A stretch of DNA of 64,000 bases from Butyriboletus loyo (taxonomy: Eukaryota > Basidiomycota > Agaricomycetes > Boletales > Boletaceae), in assembly GCA_038093515.1 (NCBI GenBank), contig JBBPSI010000006.1, positions 1-64,000 on the forward strand, given 5' to 3'. The translations under genes and the position numbers were made by a program. The notes below the pieces were generated by a model. It made no database searches. It saw nothing but the letters and a program-made list of their open reading frames with translations, and was not told the DNA's origin. Positions within the stretch are counted from its first letter, which is position 1. The number at the start of each line of letters is the position of its first letter. Positions 21,801-36,200 of this stretch are shown piece by piece.

Positions 21801-24800
21801 CATTCGATGTTGACCCCGCTTTGGTCCGGAGGCTCCTCCATTCAGCAGAAGACATCGAGGTCCTGCTTTCTTGCGCTGTATTAATCCACGAACACACGCC
21901 CAGCAATGTCTCTTGCCTCCCCGCATATTCGCAACTCCTCCTTGACCGAGATCGCCGTGTCTCTCTAGCTCTTGAGACTGTCATGAGCGATGTTATTCAG
22001 GTAGACTCCAGCGATGAAGGCATCAACCTTGCGGTTGGCAGAGTTTGGCCTCACTACCGTCCGGGTTCGAAGTGGACCCCCCAGGATCCGCACTCATGCT
22101 GGTTGTCCTGCACGACCACAGCAACAGCTGACCAGTGTCCGCAAATGGTGTATTTTAATTTACTTGATGGGTCACTTTTGGTCAATGGGCAACCGCTTGG
22201 GAGATTGCCGAATGAAATTCTGCTGCATCCACTCTACAACCTAATATTTGGCAAGGTACGCCGCGTTATGCCCATTGAATGTAACGTTGATAGTTATTGA
22301 CCACTTGTGTAGCACGTGCTCGAGGTGTTACCAAGTGATCTCCCAGGCATGGATTACTCAACGTGCAACATGATCTTCGGTCACCAGGTGAGTTCGGAGG
22401 TGTAGCGTATAATTTTCAGAACTTAGGTGACATGTCCAGGTATACTTTTCTGTTAGAAACAACGGCTGCGATCTCATGATACGAGCATTTACCGATTCGG
22501 GAAGCATTGAGCTCATCCCCCAAGAAAAACTGAAGGGAGACATTCCGGATGTATTGATTGAGGGACATGCTCATTGGTTAAACCTTTCTACATCCGTCAT
22601 GGAGATCCGCCCTCTCGACAGCCTTTGGGAGGGTTCATTGCAGAACTGGAAGATGGATTGTACCCCTGGGCAATATCGCCTCCACAGAGGCTGTGAGCTT
22701 CTCATAGACATTCGAAGCCAATCTTGGGTCATGGTGTCGGCCCTCTTGAAGCCACTGGACACCCCTCAGAACCTTCTTGTTACTACGTCCCCGACCGACT
22801 TCGACCAGCCTTCGTCCTCATGGCAGTTGTCCGTCGCCCTACCCCGCTATCGTCTATCTTTTTACGTCGATGAGGATGGGGACTTGCAATCTCGCAACAT
22901 CCGGGGCATGGTTTACGACCAGAACCAATCTATTGGAACTTTATTCGGGTTGGTCAATCGGCTTGTGCTTCGGCCAAAGCTCAGACAAAATGTCAACGCC
23001 GACGAACTTATCCCGCGCTGTGTACTCATCCCCGAGGGCGCGGTTTCGTTCCAGATGGATGGTCATCACGTTCGCATCGAGACCGATACACGTGGCCCTG
23101 CTATTCGGCAGGTCACGTACCAGACCTATAGCATCGATACCGACCTGGGTTGCTTGACCGGAAATGTCAGTTTGACAAACAAGCTGTACTGTGCTTACCT
23201 ACACGCTCTGACCAGCGGATGCAGCACCGATCCGCTTACAGGGAGGTTGGGTACGGAGGAAGCGTTGTCTCTACTCCGGTCAGGCAGCTGCTGGTCGATT
23301 ATGAGGTTCAGTTATCGCGATACAGAGTTGCTAAGGTTGATCGCATCCATGTGTCCGTCACGCACGTGGTACCCGAAACACCTCCAGCGTATGCAGAAGG
23401 TGGAGTGGGTCAATCTTCCAATAAATTCTCAGCATCACGAGTTGTATCTCGTTTCCAAAGCAATCAAGGAACACTACGAAAGAGTGCAATTATTCCATGA
23501 GAGCCAGTCGAGCGCTCTCTTTCAAGAATTTCCATCGCACGACTGTCACCTGCTAGAGCGTAACGCGCGACGAGCCGCGTATCTACTCCCATTTGAGTCT
23601 TCTGGGCAGCCTGCCAGGGGAGGTTTTGATGTCCGCTATCCTTCAAGAGACCTGGAGGTTGGCTCGGGAGAGCATCGCGCTTATACCGCAGCAACTGTCG
23701 TACATCGCCGAACCGCTGATTCAGCCCCTTCATATGATATATTGAACATGGTCGAATCATGGACTGGAACCGTGCCCAGGGATACTACTTTGTCTTTCCA
23801 ATATGACAGATCATGGTTGACTCCAGATCTTCCATCGATTTGGCTCCAGGCGTACAATCTCTTGCGAGGAAGCGAGGAAGGAAAATGGTTTCAGTTACTT
23901 TTCTCACTTCCCGCGATGGCATATGGCTCCTTGGAACACGCCGACTTGGTCCCCGTGTTCGTAACCTTTAAGGCGGATTCACAGTTTCGTCTGGAGAATC
24001 CACCACACTATAATTCTTATAATCCGTCTGAAGGACATTGTCCCTCCTCAGAAACCCTGCGCAGTTATGTTTTCAACTGTGCCCACTCCTTCGAACGTAG
24101 CCACGAAAGCATGATACGGGCAACATTTGGCGAAAGTTACCACCATTTACGAAGGCGTCAACTCAAGAAGTATAACGACAGACGAAACTTGGATATCGAC
24201 TCAACAGTTCAGCGGTTATTGGACGCTTGGCCATGCGAGACCCCTCCATCGTGCTCACTCAACCCGGATTTATATGATGTGGCAAATTTGACATTCAATA
24301 TTCAGAGTCACTTTTCCAGCCGTTATCGCAATATTGAACTTAAAGAGCACCTCATTCGTGTTCAACAGATTCTAAACAACGTACACTCACAGGCGTTCCC
24401 AACTCACACTCTGCCATACTCATTCGATCCTTCACAATACATTCCCTCTTGCGTCCCGTGGTCATTTACGATCCACCAGCTATTCGTCAGACCTCCACCA
24501 TCAATATCAGCACTTGATGGATTGCCTCGATATACTGTTGAAGCTGGGAATACATCGCCGTCTGGTCCCGCTCCGTTGTATCGGCTAATCGCTGCAGCTG
24601 AGGAGAACGCAGTAAATCCATTTCAGCAACAATACGTCTCGGCCCTCCGCGCCAGCGCAGAATGCTTTGGAACTGAGATGTCCCTTGTAGCACACGGAGC
24701 GATGGAGCTACCTACTACCGAGATACTTGTGATACACTATGATCGGTGCAGAGCCAGCTACATCAAGGCTCTTCACCATCTCAAGCAGCATTTGGGCCCT

Positions 24801-27800
24801 AAAAGCGACAGTGAACAAACTCTCGCGTGCGCCGGCCAATGGCCAAACGTCACTCCACATTCACTTTTTCGGTCCCTCGCGTCTAATTCATCAATCCTAC
24901 TTTCCGACGAGTGGAAGAGCTGTCTCATAGGGTTCAGTCTATTCGGCCTCGAGCTGCAGCGTGCTCGAAGATTGCTCCGACTACACCTCGACAACCTTCA
25001 TGAGGAGCTGCACAGGGAGCTGCAGAACGAAGGATGTGATGGTTGGAACTCCGAGTCGCATCCAGACTGGATGCTAATTCAGGTGTGTTCTCAGGGTCAT
25101 GCGTGTATATACAGGCTGACACACGTCCTTCCCCCACGCAGCTGCAAGGTAACTTTCTGGTTCGTCGCGTTCAAGCCGATGTTGCCAACGAGATGATAGC
25201 ACCAAGCTCGGGTGACAATACGGCCATGCAACTCAATATGGGTGAGGGGAAGTCATCCGTCATCGTCCCTATCGTTGCCGCTGTTCTTGCCGACGGCGAT
25301 CAGCTCGTCCGCATCATTGTCCCGAAAGCGTTGACGGCACAGATGTTCGACCTTCTCGCGGATCGCCTCGGTGGACTGGTCAATAGGCGAATATACTTCA
25401 TCCCATTCTCTCGTTCCCTGGAGATGAATGACGAGAAAGCGGCTGCCCTCCGCGAACTTATGTCGGAATGTATGAGGGTGCGCGGGATTCTGGTCGTCCA
25501 GCCGGAGCATGTTTTGTCGCTCAGGCTGGTGAGCGTGGAGAAGCAACTGCCTCAGTCAGAAGACGGTCATCTGGCAAACATGTTGCTGGAGCTTCAGAAG
25601 TGGCTTCACGCTCGTTCACGAGATATTTTGGACGAGAGCGACGAAATCCTTCACGTTCGGTATCAGTTGGTATACACCATCGGTCATCAGCAACACATGG
25701 AAGGCTTCCCCGATCGATGGACCACCACGCAACAAGTTCTGGGCCTCGTCAGTAAACATGCGTCTTCCCTTCGAGACCGTTTCCCGCTTGGAGTAGAGTA
25801 CGAGCGTGGTCCATCCGGATCATTCCCCCACCTCCGCATCCTGCACGCAGATGCCGGCAAAGAGTTAATCTCATTGATAGTGCAAGATGTTATTGATGGT
25901 CTACTTCCGAACTTCAGCTTCGGACAGCTCCGCTCGTGCCTCAGGGATGCAATCCTATGTTTTATATCGTGCGCGGATGTCCCTCCCGAAGAATTTCAGT
26001 TGGTAAAGGAGTACTCTCAGCAAAGTCAGGCTCTCTGGGGTGGGCTGCTACTGCTGCGCGGCCTCTTGGCCACCGGCATTCTTCTTCTTGCTTTCACAGA
26101 TCGACGGTGGCGAGTAGACTATGGCCTTGCCCTAACGCGTACCATGCTTGCAGTCCCATACAGAGCAAAAGATGTGCCAGCGCAAAGAGCCGAGTTTGGC
26201 CATCCGGACGTTGCCATCATCCTCGCTTGCCTATCCTATTACTACGGTGGCCTCAGCGAAAAACAGCTGAGAGTTTCTTTTGAAATCTTGCTCAAACAGG
26301 ATGACCCATCCTTGGATTACGATCTCTGGGTTCGAGACTGCCCTGCCGTTCCAGAAAATCTGCGAATGCTAAGTGGCGTCAACATCAAGTCGTCGGAACA
26401 ATGGAAGGAGTCCCTAGTTCCTCTATTCTCGCGGAACCGAGCAACGATCGATTTCTACCTTTCGAGTGTGGTGTTCCCAAAAGAAGCCAAAGAGTTCCCT
26501 TCAAAGCTGTCGTGTTCGGGTTGGGACTTGGCAGAGAGGAAAGAACGTCTATTGACCGGTAAGTTGAGGACAGGCCCACTCGATTGCCGAGCTCGCTGCT
26601 CAGCCATGTTTTAGGATTTTCGGGAACCAATGATGGACAATATCTACTACCGTTGCACATCACTCAACGTGACCCCGATCATCAGCGAGGGACCAACGCG
26701 AAGGTTCTGTCATATCTTCTACAGCGGGAGAACAAGCATTACATGTGCATGACAAAAGCGAACGGCGAGCGGCGAACCACGCGCGAGTTCCTAAATATCC
26801 TGGTTAGCCAGAAGCCTGAGATCCGCGTGCTATTGGATGTCGGTGCCCAAATGCTCGATCTCGAAAATCATGAGCTGGCGCAAGTATGGCTAGACGTCAA
26901 TCGAGACGCTTCTGCCGCCATCTATTTCAACGAAGACGATGAGTTGACAGTACGGACGCGAGATGGAAGTACACAACTTCTGATAGCGTCACCATTCGCA
27001 CAGCAGTTAGACCAATGTGTGGTATACCTCGATGATGCTCACACACGTGGTACCGACATCAAGCTTCCGAGCGGATTTCGGGCTGCCGTTACTCTGGGTC
27101 CAAAAGTCACCAAGGATCGTTTGGCTCAAGGTATTACGGCTTGCGTTAGCTCATTCCACTCATCTGATTATTGGTTGCTTATAGGTTGCATGCGCATGCG
27201 AAAGCTGGGCCACAGACATTCCATCATGTTTTTCGCACCCCTTGAAGTTGATCGGCGTATCCGCTCTGTGGCTGGCAAAGATCCTTTGGACGCCATCGAC
27301 ACCATGGATATCCTACACTGGGCTATACGTGAGACATGCGACGATATTCAGCGGAGGGTGCCTCATTGGGTACAACAGGGGATTGATCATACATCCCGAT
27401 ATGTCGCTTGGAGCAGCTTCTGCAATGACCAGCTGTCCTCAACAGCACTTTTGGAAGAGTGGCTACAGCCGGAAGCGAAGAGGTTGGAAGAGCTTTATGG
27501 GTCCCATAACACTTCTCGAAATTCTGCCTTGCTCGCCACCTCGGACATTCGCCAACGCTGCATTGAGCTCGGGGTTTTGTCGCTTCGCGATGTAAGCATG
27601 GATGAAGAACAAGAGCGAGAGGTCATTCATGAGGCTGAACGCGAACGACACGTGGAACGACCGCCAAGAGTATCCCCAGCGATTCATTCCGTCCATGAAG
27701 ATGTTACTACCTTTGTAATTACAGGCGTCGTTCCGACAGATACAACAGCCTTCCGTCCAGCCCTCGAGGCACTCGATACGACTTCCGCAGCCACCAACGA

Positions 27801-28431
27801 GGCGCACGTTTGGAGTCCATTTCTGCTGGCAACCACGGACTTTCGGAAGATGGTCAACTCCTCAGGAAATTTAGACGAGTACCTACGCCCTGTACAGTGG
27901 GTTGTTTCCGGGGAAAGTGATGGCAATGAAGTGCTCGTCATTTTGAGCCCTTACGAAGCCAACCATTTGATACCGGATATCAGGTCGAGCGACAATGTTC
28001 GCCTCCATGTGTACACCCCTCGTATCACCAAGTCCATGAAACCCTGTGACGATCTTGCCTTTTACAGCATCCCCACCGTCTCTACCGGGTGGACTCCTCC
28101 TTGGCCTCTTATAGATCAGTTGAACGTGTTTGCTGGGCAGCTATACCTGAAGGACTACGAGACGTACATCCGATTATGTCGTTTCCTTTGCGTGTACACA
28201 GGGGGCTCGCAAGGCGGAGAGGGGATTCAGGTTGGGCCCGACGGGTTCATCTCACCGAAGAATCGGTCAAGGCAATTGCAGACCGAGCACACATTCCAAA
28301 ATTCGCCCATTGCTTCGGTGAGGACATTGATGAGCTTTCGCAGGAAAGGGATGCGCTTTGCACCGACGCACATGGGGAAACTTCTCGACGGACGATTGCT
28401 TTCTGAAGACGATTTCCATGGTTCTGGATGA
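18885..28431 (+). CDS. Giant DUF6606-DUF3638-DUF3645 protein, copy 3 (3073 aa, intact)
   Basis: Exons: 18885-19170, 19218-22255, 22313-22387, 22440-25082, 25142-26558, 26615-27130, 27185-28431; introns of 47, 57, 52, 59, 56 and 54 nt preserve frame. Same order of domains as copy 2: DUF6606 at the N-terminus, CNKC followed by HEWPLP in the second exon, GEGKSS at 2048-2053, DESDE at 2178-2182, AVPYRAKD, GFSGTND, HTRGTDIKLP and QGCMRMRK. The last intron has no in-frame stop and is a multiple of three, so its retention would only add 18 residues. The extreme C-terminus is shorter than in copy 2 because one extra base (GGTTCTGGATGAG against GGTTTTGATGAG) brings a TGA at 28429. Sequence blocks are shared alternately with copies 2 and 4. 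Family function is unknown; ATPase-motor activity is inferred. Confidence 0.9.
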
Positions 28432-29727
28432 GGTACGTTTCATCTTACCTCTTGAGTCACGGTTGGGTGATCGACGAATCGGAATGTTACTATCGTCCAG
28501 AATGTCAAAAATCAGGGCTTGAATTTGGTTCGTAGCTCCTGGTTGTATAGAAAGCTCTTGTACTGTGTTTTGTTGTAAATGTAGTCCTACATTTAAGCCC
28601 ACTCTGCTTATGTCCCTGAAGTTACAAAATGACTTTGTCCGTGACACTCTTCATCTAGGACAACCTGTTACTCAGGAGTACTATCAATCAACGCATTATC
28701 TAGGTGCTAACCGAGTTTCGGTTGGTACAGAGACCATGTCTTTGAAGTATTCTCTTTCTTCGACCACGACAGTTTTCGATATCAAACTCTCCGAAATGAT
28801 GTCCTTTGTAGTGCAATAGTAGATGATCTATAATATTATGTTGCCGATCGTCCACCCACTGCGTGACCTTTCTTGCGCGCAACGATTATGTAAGAGAGCC
28901 ACTCAAAAAGCATTCTTGTGAAATTCACTTGTGCGCGAACGAAACTTGTGCCAATACCTGTACGAATTTCCATGCCACACTTCAGCCTGGTTCAAGGCGA
29001 ATTATCTTCCCGCTGCAAATATTCCAGAGGCTGGCCGGCGTCACTGGTATTACCATCCAAAACGGCTTGATATCGCTTCTGAATGATCCCCGACACCAGC
29101 CATGTGTTGTCCTGGTATGGGCGTTGCCCCACTGATACGAGCAGTCATAGATCTCATTCAATTGAAACACTCGGTGTGCGTGATTTCCGCCGACACCAGC
29201 CACCCTACTTTACCGTGGCTGCCAATCGGCTTTGAAGGATTATCAAGGCGACGGGACACTAGAACGAAAAGCCCATGACTCAGAAGCGTGCAGCGAGGCA
29301 CAAAGTGCATAATTTCTGGATAACTTAGTAGCGACATGAGGTCCACAGCAACGTTGACGAACGAGGTGAAATATTTAATTACTGGTCTTGAAAAAGATGC
29401 CTGCCGCAGTACGGGAGGCTGTTTGGGGGCATGCCAACCAAATATATTTTCTGTGATCGAGAAATATCGACTCGAGTGCCGACATGGTGCTATGATAGTA
29501 CATTACGCAATTTTCCGGCGGTTTGCGCTCAAGAAGAAGGTTAGTTCCTGGCACACTGCCTGCCGAAATCTCTTCCGTGTTGACTCCGCGCACAAAACGT
29601 TTCAAACGACGGCAGCCGTGATCACTCTCGACGGCCTCAAAGACTCGTACCCAAATTCGCACCGTAAAGTACAAGTACTAGTAGCTCGTCCCCTGCTTCT
29701 CTGGGAGGCCAGACGTAACTTGACTGG
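28432..29727. other. Intergenic spacer 3, no supported gene
   Basis: Partly homologous to spacer 1 (28770-28820 and 29010-29130). The remainder holds only short ORFs such as 29336-29731, which shows no recognisable domain and whose counterpart is not conserved in the other spacers. I see no RNA gene or element end here. Confidence 0.6.
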
Positions 29728-30213
29728 GTGAGTTTTCTAGTCCACGATACAGGCGATCGTCAAACAAGCACCTTAGAGATAATCGGCCATGGCGGGATTT
29801 TGCCTGTTTCAGCGTTTGTTGCAGCGATTCAACTTCAACAACTATTGGCGAGCGTTGTACCAATGCCCTGAACTGGGCCGAAACCAGGCTGTAGGCAAGC
29901 AAGCTGTTCCATCTCGATCATGGCTTTCGGGGTCTCATTGTGGGTGCAGTCCTATGTCGAGGGTGCATGACCATATGACTCGCGATATCTGCAGCGGCTT
30001 CGTGCCTCGACGCAAGTTCTCTAATGATAAGGGTGTAGGTCCATCCTGTGCTGTTCGGACCCAGACCGTGGAATTTATGACACATTCCTCGCCACAGATG
30101 AACGAATATAAGGACAGAACCTGATACATGTGTTTTGCTCGTTCCCCCCTCCTTCAACGCTGCACTGTCTAGCTCCAAACCCATTCTCATCCTCATCATC
30201 GTTGATCACTCAA
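29728..30213 (+). promoter_or_regulatory. Duplicated upstream region of copy 4 with TATA-like box at 30107-30112
   Basis: The last 190 bp appears identical to that before copy 2, including TATAAG 102 bp before the ATG and the CCCCCCTCC leader tract. Farther upstream it diverges, with landmark TTTTCTAGTCCACGATACAG near 29733. The identity runs straight into the coding exon, so it is one conversion tract covering promoter and 5' exon. Confidence 0.5.
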
Positions 30214-33200
30214 ATGTCTCACTCTGTCCTTGACCACGGGGACATTCGCACACTGGAATATATCGTTACCCACGTGTTTTTTCCGCTCAAGCTTCCCGAT
30301 GGAGATGACCACAGCATCCACAACGATCGTTCCCTAGCTGCAGCAATTGCCTCTGTCGCACGGATTTACTGTAACCACGCCAACCTGCCGCAGTGGCATT
30401 GCATCTCAGGAATGTTGGACAACCTGCAGCTAGGTCTTCAGTTTGAAAGCCTCGACCGGTTCCGGACTACTTCTCAGCTCAACAGCATGAACGTGGGAGG
30501 TAAGCTTTCAAGCCTCAGCAGCATCCTAGAAGCTTACAATCTGCAGATATTCGTGCATTCCTTATTCGAGCGCAAAATGCGGCGGTCGTCGTCAGAAAGC
30601 AAAAAGCTGTCACTATCTTCGAGTCATTCGAGGTATCCCCAAAGGCTGAAGATGTGATGGCTGCACAAGGAAAGCTCATCTGCTCGTATCCTGGCCCGGC
30701 CATTGAGGTCTCCAATGTCGTGTTTGAAGACGCGAGTTTTCTCTCCGAGCTAGTGAACTTCCTCGTTCGCATGTATGACGATGTCCTTGATGCCACTCCA
30801 ACAACTCAAAAAGCACAGTCTACTGTTGTTGAAACCCGAGACACCACCCACCCGCGTTATATCACCGAGTTGCTTACCGGCATCCTAAGGAGTGTTGGTG
30901 GCCCTGCCGACGTTGTTCGGATTAGCAAACGAGTGGGTGATGACGTGGTGTGGAACAACTCGGAGTTGCCGTGGCGACGCTCGTCGCTCTGGCTGGTTAT
31001 CAGAGTCGCCCTTCAGACCTCGCTGAACCGGTCCACTCTCGGGCGTGATACCTACAAGGAATTCATGCTATTCTTCATGTGTCGCATTGCGCAGGAAAAG
31101 ATCTGTGCGGACCTCCCCAATCATCTACTCCACTCCATGTCAGCCAAGATCAGCAGACGCTTGCGGAAGCTTGGTTCATCGACGCCAGACTGGATCTCCC
31201 GCATTGCGTTGGAGACATGCAATTCCCTTCGGTCGACTCTTGAGAGGAGGTGGGGTCAAGTGCAGGCTTCTCAGCGTGTATCCCCAGTCTGGGCCCCGTC
31301 TCAGCTCGATCTTACCCGAGACATCCAGCTATCGCTTTGGGGCAGTGGCGACTACATTCGCAACGCTCTTGCAAATCGCAGCATCCATTCTCCCCGCGCT
31401 CATTTCAACCCCAACCATCGTCCTCGAGGTACTCTTGATGACTTTCTGTCCTCTCACGGGGCCTTTTTCGAGGAGGCGTATCGTACTGAGCCCCACGTTA
31501 CCCTCTTCGACGTCGAGCAGGCGGTTGAGGAGGGTATTGACGCCTGGGTCGATGTGGTCACAGACAACGACGAAGCTTGCGCGCAACTGGAGATCCTGGC
31601 AAACGAATACTCGTCGAGTGCGTCGCAAACGTACGCGAAGAATCCAGAGCTTCTGTCGGTCATGCTGTTGACCACGATCGAGCTTTGGGTTGCGTTGGAC
31701 AAACTAGCTATCAAGGAAATCCCCATGCTCGCAGAGTACTCTCCGGAGGTCCCCACAAGTCTTTTGGAGGATCTGTTGGTTTGCAAGACCAAGAGCCTCT
31801 GTCGTCTTCGTCGCGCACAGCAATACCTCTCTGATCGCCACTCCCGGTCACAAACTCGGGGGTCGGTTTTTTCTCCGACGTCTGATGCAAATAGTTTTGC
31901 GGTCCGTTTCTACAGAAGCTCGTCGCATCTCCAGCATCTCAAGACTCGAATCGAGGAAGTAGCGCGGTGTGAAGTTCGTGAAAAGGTTGCTGAACTCGAG
32001 AGAGAGAACGCTCGTCATGTGGAACTTACGCAAAGAGTCGCCATCACTGATCACCAATACGTCGTTAATCGGTATGGTGCGGAAGAACATGCAGGTTACT
32101 GCAACAAGTGCTACGATGAACGATTACTTAGGAACATGGAGATATCCCTTCACGAGTGGCCGTTGCCGGTTGGTCAGCTCCGCGCTGAGGCCGTCGTGTT
32201 TGAATTAGATTGTCCAGTCTCTTTCAACATGTGGCGCACTGCCACATTCCATCTCATGGTCGATATTTGCTCTCCATCCATTGACCCAAAAAATCCTTAT
32301 ATCCAGCTCAGCGAGTATTCCGCGCTCCAACCCTACCTTGTCCGGCATCCAAGATCGCGGATATCTCTCGCTTCCGACACCAAACCATTCGTTGTCACGC
32401 ATTATAAGAAAACATCCATCCCCACCACGCAAGCACAGGTCTGCGTCAACAATGGCTTGACATTCTATGGCTTCGACAGCCACGCTTGTATTCCTGTCTC
32501 GGACGTATTTGGTCGTGTCGACATCAGCAAGTACTGCACGTACCAGCTTCAAAGTGGATTATACCAGAATTTGCAGAAGTATGTTGATACCGCCTCCCAC
32601 ACGTCGAACGAAGTCGTGGCAAACCAAACCGACTGCCACAAGGACCTTTCCATCCATGAATACATGTCATTCGGACACCTGCGCAGTGGCGGCATGCTTC
32701 AATGGCTCAACATCTTGCGAGAGCTTCGAGCTCGATCGTTGAGCTTCCATCGTGACGAAGTCCATTTACTGTTAGCTCAGGCAGCTTCTCAAGTTGGGCC
32801 GCTTGCAAGTGCGGGGTGGACATGGCATCAGGAGATCCAACAGCCCTCCTTCTGCTATGCGGTTCTAGAAGAGCTCGAGAGCCTCCTCCGGGATGTCGAA
32901 GCAAATTGGCTGGAAGCAGGCACAGTGGATACCATATCATTCTTGGTTCGCCGCGTACTTGCGTCCAGCCCTGATGAAGCTGTCGCGCAGAAAGCGGTGG
33001 GACTTCTTCGTACTGCACGTGGCAAGGTATCCTCTTGGGTACATGAGCTATCAGCAAAGCTCGCGAAAACACCGGGAGATGAAGAGTTGCGTGGGTTTTT
33101 GCGGGACGCCGCAGCCATTTGTCGAAGCACATTCGACGTTAGTCCCGCCGTGGCCCAAAGGCTCATTTGTTCAGCAGAAGACATCGAGGTTCTACTTTCT

Positions 33201-36200
33201 TGCGCTGTACTAATCCACGACCACACGCCAAGCGAGGTTTCCTGCCTTCCTGTATCTTCACAGCTACTCCTTGACCGAGATCGCCGCGTCGCTCTGGCTC
33301 TTGAGAGTGTCGTGAGCAATGTTATTCAGGCAGACCCCAGCGATGAAGGCATCAACCTTGCGGTTGGCAGGGTTTGGCCACATTACCGTCCGGGTTCGAA
33401 GTGGACCCCATTGCAGAGTCCGAATTCACGCTGGTTCTCATGCACGACCGCATCAACAGCCGACCAGTGTTCGCAAGTGGTACATCTTAATTTACTTGAT
33501 GGGTTACTGCTGGTCAACGGCAAACCTCTTGGGCGATTACCGATGGAAATTCAGCGCCATCCGCTATACAACCTAATTTTTGGCGAGGTTCGTCACGCTA
33601 TGCACAATGTAATGCAGGTTAATGACTGCTTGTGTAGCAAGTCCTCGACGTCTTACCAAGTGATCTCCCAGGGATGGATTACTCGACACGCAGCATGATC
33701 TTCGGTCACCAGGTAAGCGCGCTTGCGGAAGTGTAGGCTATAACCTTGGAAGCTGAAGTGGTGTCTCCAGGTGTATTTTTCTTTGAGAAACAACAGCTCC
33801 GATCTCGTGATACAAGCATTTGCTGGCCCGGAAATCATTGAGCTCATCCCCCAAAAAAAACTGAAGGGAGACATCCCGGATGTATTGATTGGGGGACATG
33901 CTCATTGGTTAAACCTCTCTACATCCGTCATGGAGATCCGCCCTCTTGACAGCCTTTGGGAGGGCTCGTCGGAGAACTGGAGGATGGATTGTATTTCTGG
34001 GCAGTATCGCATGCGCCGAGGCAGTGAGCTCTTCATCGACATCCGAAGCCAATCCTGGGCCATGGTATCCAGTCTCTTGAAGCCATTGGACACCCCTCAG
34101 AACCTTATTGTTACCGTGTCCTCGATCGACTCCGACGAGCGTTCGTCATCGTGGCAACTGTCTGTCGCTCTACCCCGCTATCGCCTATCCTTTTCCGTCG
34201 ACGAGGATGGGGATCTCCAATCTCGCAACATCCGGGGTATGGTTTATGACGAGAATCAATCCATTGGGACTCTTTTCGGTTTGGTCAATCGGCTTGTACT
34301 TCGGCCAAAGCTCAGAGGCAACGTCAATGCCGACGAACTTGTTCCGCGGTGTGTCCTCATCCCTGAGGGCGTGATTTCGTTCCAGATGGATGGTCATCAC
34401 GTTCGCATCGAGATCGATACACGTGGCCCTGCCCTTCGGCGGATCACGTACCAGACCTATAGGGTCGATGCCGACCTGGGCTGCTTGACAGGAAACGTCA
34501 GATTGACGAACAAGCTGTACTGTGCTTATCTGCACGCTCTGACTAGCGGTTGCAGCATCGATCCGCTTACAGGGAGGTCGGGCACGGAGGAAGCGTTGTC
34601 TATACTCCGGTCAGGTACCTGCTGGTCGATCATAAGGTTCGGTTCTCGCGACGCGAAGCTCTTGAAGTTGATCGCATCCATATGTCCCTCACGCACGTGG
34701 TACCCGAAACACCTCCAGCGCATGCAGCAGGTGGAATGGCTGAACCTTCCGGTAAATTCTCAGCATCACGAGTTGTACCTCGTTTCCAAAGCAATCAAGG
34801 AATACTACGAACGAGTGCAATTATTCCACGAGAGCCAGTCCAACACTTTATTCCGGAAATTTCCATCGCATGACGGTCATTTGCTAGACCGCAGTGCTCA
34901 ACGAGCTGCGTATCTATTCCCATCCGAGTTTTCTGGGAAGCCTGGGGCAAGTTTTGATGTCCGGTACGCCGCCAGAGACCTAGTACGGGTCAACTTGGGA
35001 GAGCATCGCGCTTACACCACGGCAACTGTCGTTCACCACCGGTCTGCCAATTCAATGGCTCCGAAGGATATACTGGGCATGTTGCGATCATGGACGGGGA
35101 CAGTGTCCAGGGATGCTACCTTGTCTCTCCGATATGATAGATCATGGTTGGCTCCAGATCTTCCATCAATTTGGCTCAAGACGTATAATCTCCTGCGAGA
35201 AAGCGATGAAGGAAAATGGTTTCAGTTACTTTTCTCACTTCCCGCGATGGCGTATGGGTCCTTGAAACTTGCCGACTTGGTCCCCGAGTTCGTAGCCTTT
35301 GCGGTGCATCCGCAATTTCGTCTGGAGAATCCACCACACTATGATTCCTACAATCCATCCGAAGGACATTGTCCCTCCTCGGAAACCCTGCGCAGTTATG
35401 TTTTTAACTGTGCTCACCTCTTTGAATGTAGCCCTGAAAGCACGACACGGGCAACACTTGGCGAAAGTCACAACACCTTGCGAAGGCGTCAACTCAAGAT
35501 GTATAACGACAGACGAAACTTGGACATCGACTCAACAGTTCAGCGGTTGTTGGACGCTTGGCCATGCGAGACACCCCCATGGTGCTCACTCAACAGCGGC
35601 TTGTATGATGTGGCAAATTTGACAACCGATGTCCAGAGTCACTTTTCCAGTTGTTATCGCAATCTCAAGCTGCAAGAGCACATTATTCGCGTCCAGAGGA
35701 TTCTCAATAGTCTTCACTCCCAGGTCTTTCCAACTCCCACTCTTCAATACTCATTCGATCCTTCACAAAACATTCCTCCTTGCGTCCCGTGGTCATTTAC
35801 GGTCCACCAGCTCTTCGTCAGGCCTCCGCCGTCGTTACAAGCACATGATAAATTGCCTCAATACATTGCCGACGCTAGGAATTCCTTTTTCTTCCTTTTA
35901 TATATATTCCTTTTCTGTGCCTTGTGGGATAGACTACCCTATGCAGGACAAACGGGAAATACCTCGCCACCTAGTCCCGCCCCGTTGCGTCATCTAATTG
36001 TTACAGTTGAGGCAAAGGCCGTAAACCCATTTCAGCGACAATACGTCTCGGCTCTCCGCGATAGTGCAGAATGCTTTAGAAGCGAGATCTCCCTTGTAGC
36101 TCGCGGGGCGACGAAGCTACCTACTGGCGAGACACTTTTCGCGCACTATGATCGGTGCAGAGGCAGCTACATTGAGGCTCTTCACCAGCTCGAGCAGCAT

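Noticed and set aside
29336..29731. 131-codon ORF in spacer 3 as an accessory gene of the array
   Set aside because: No conserved open counterpart in the other spacers and no domain signal.
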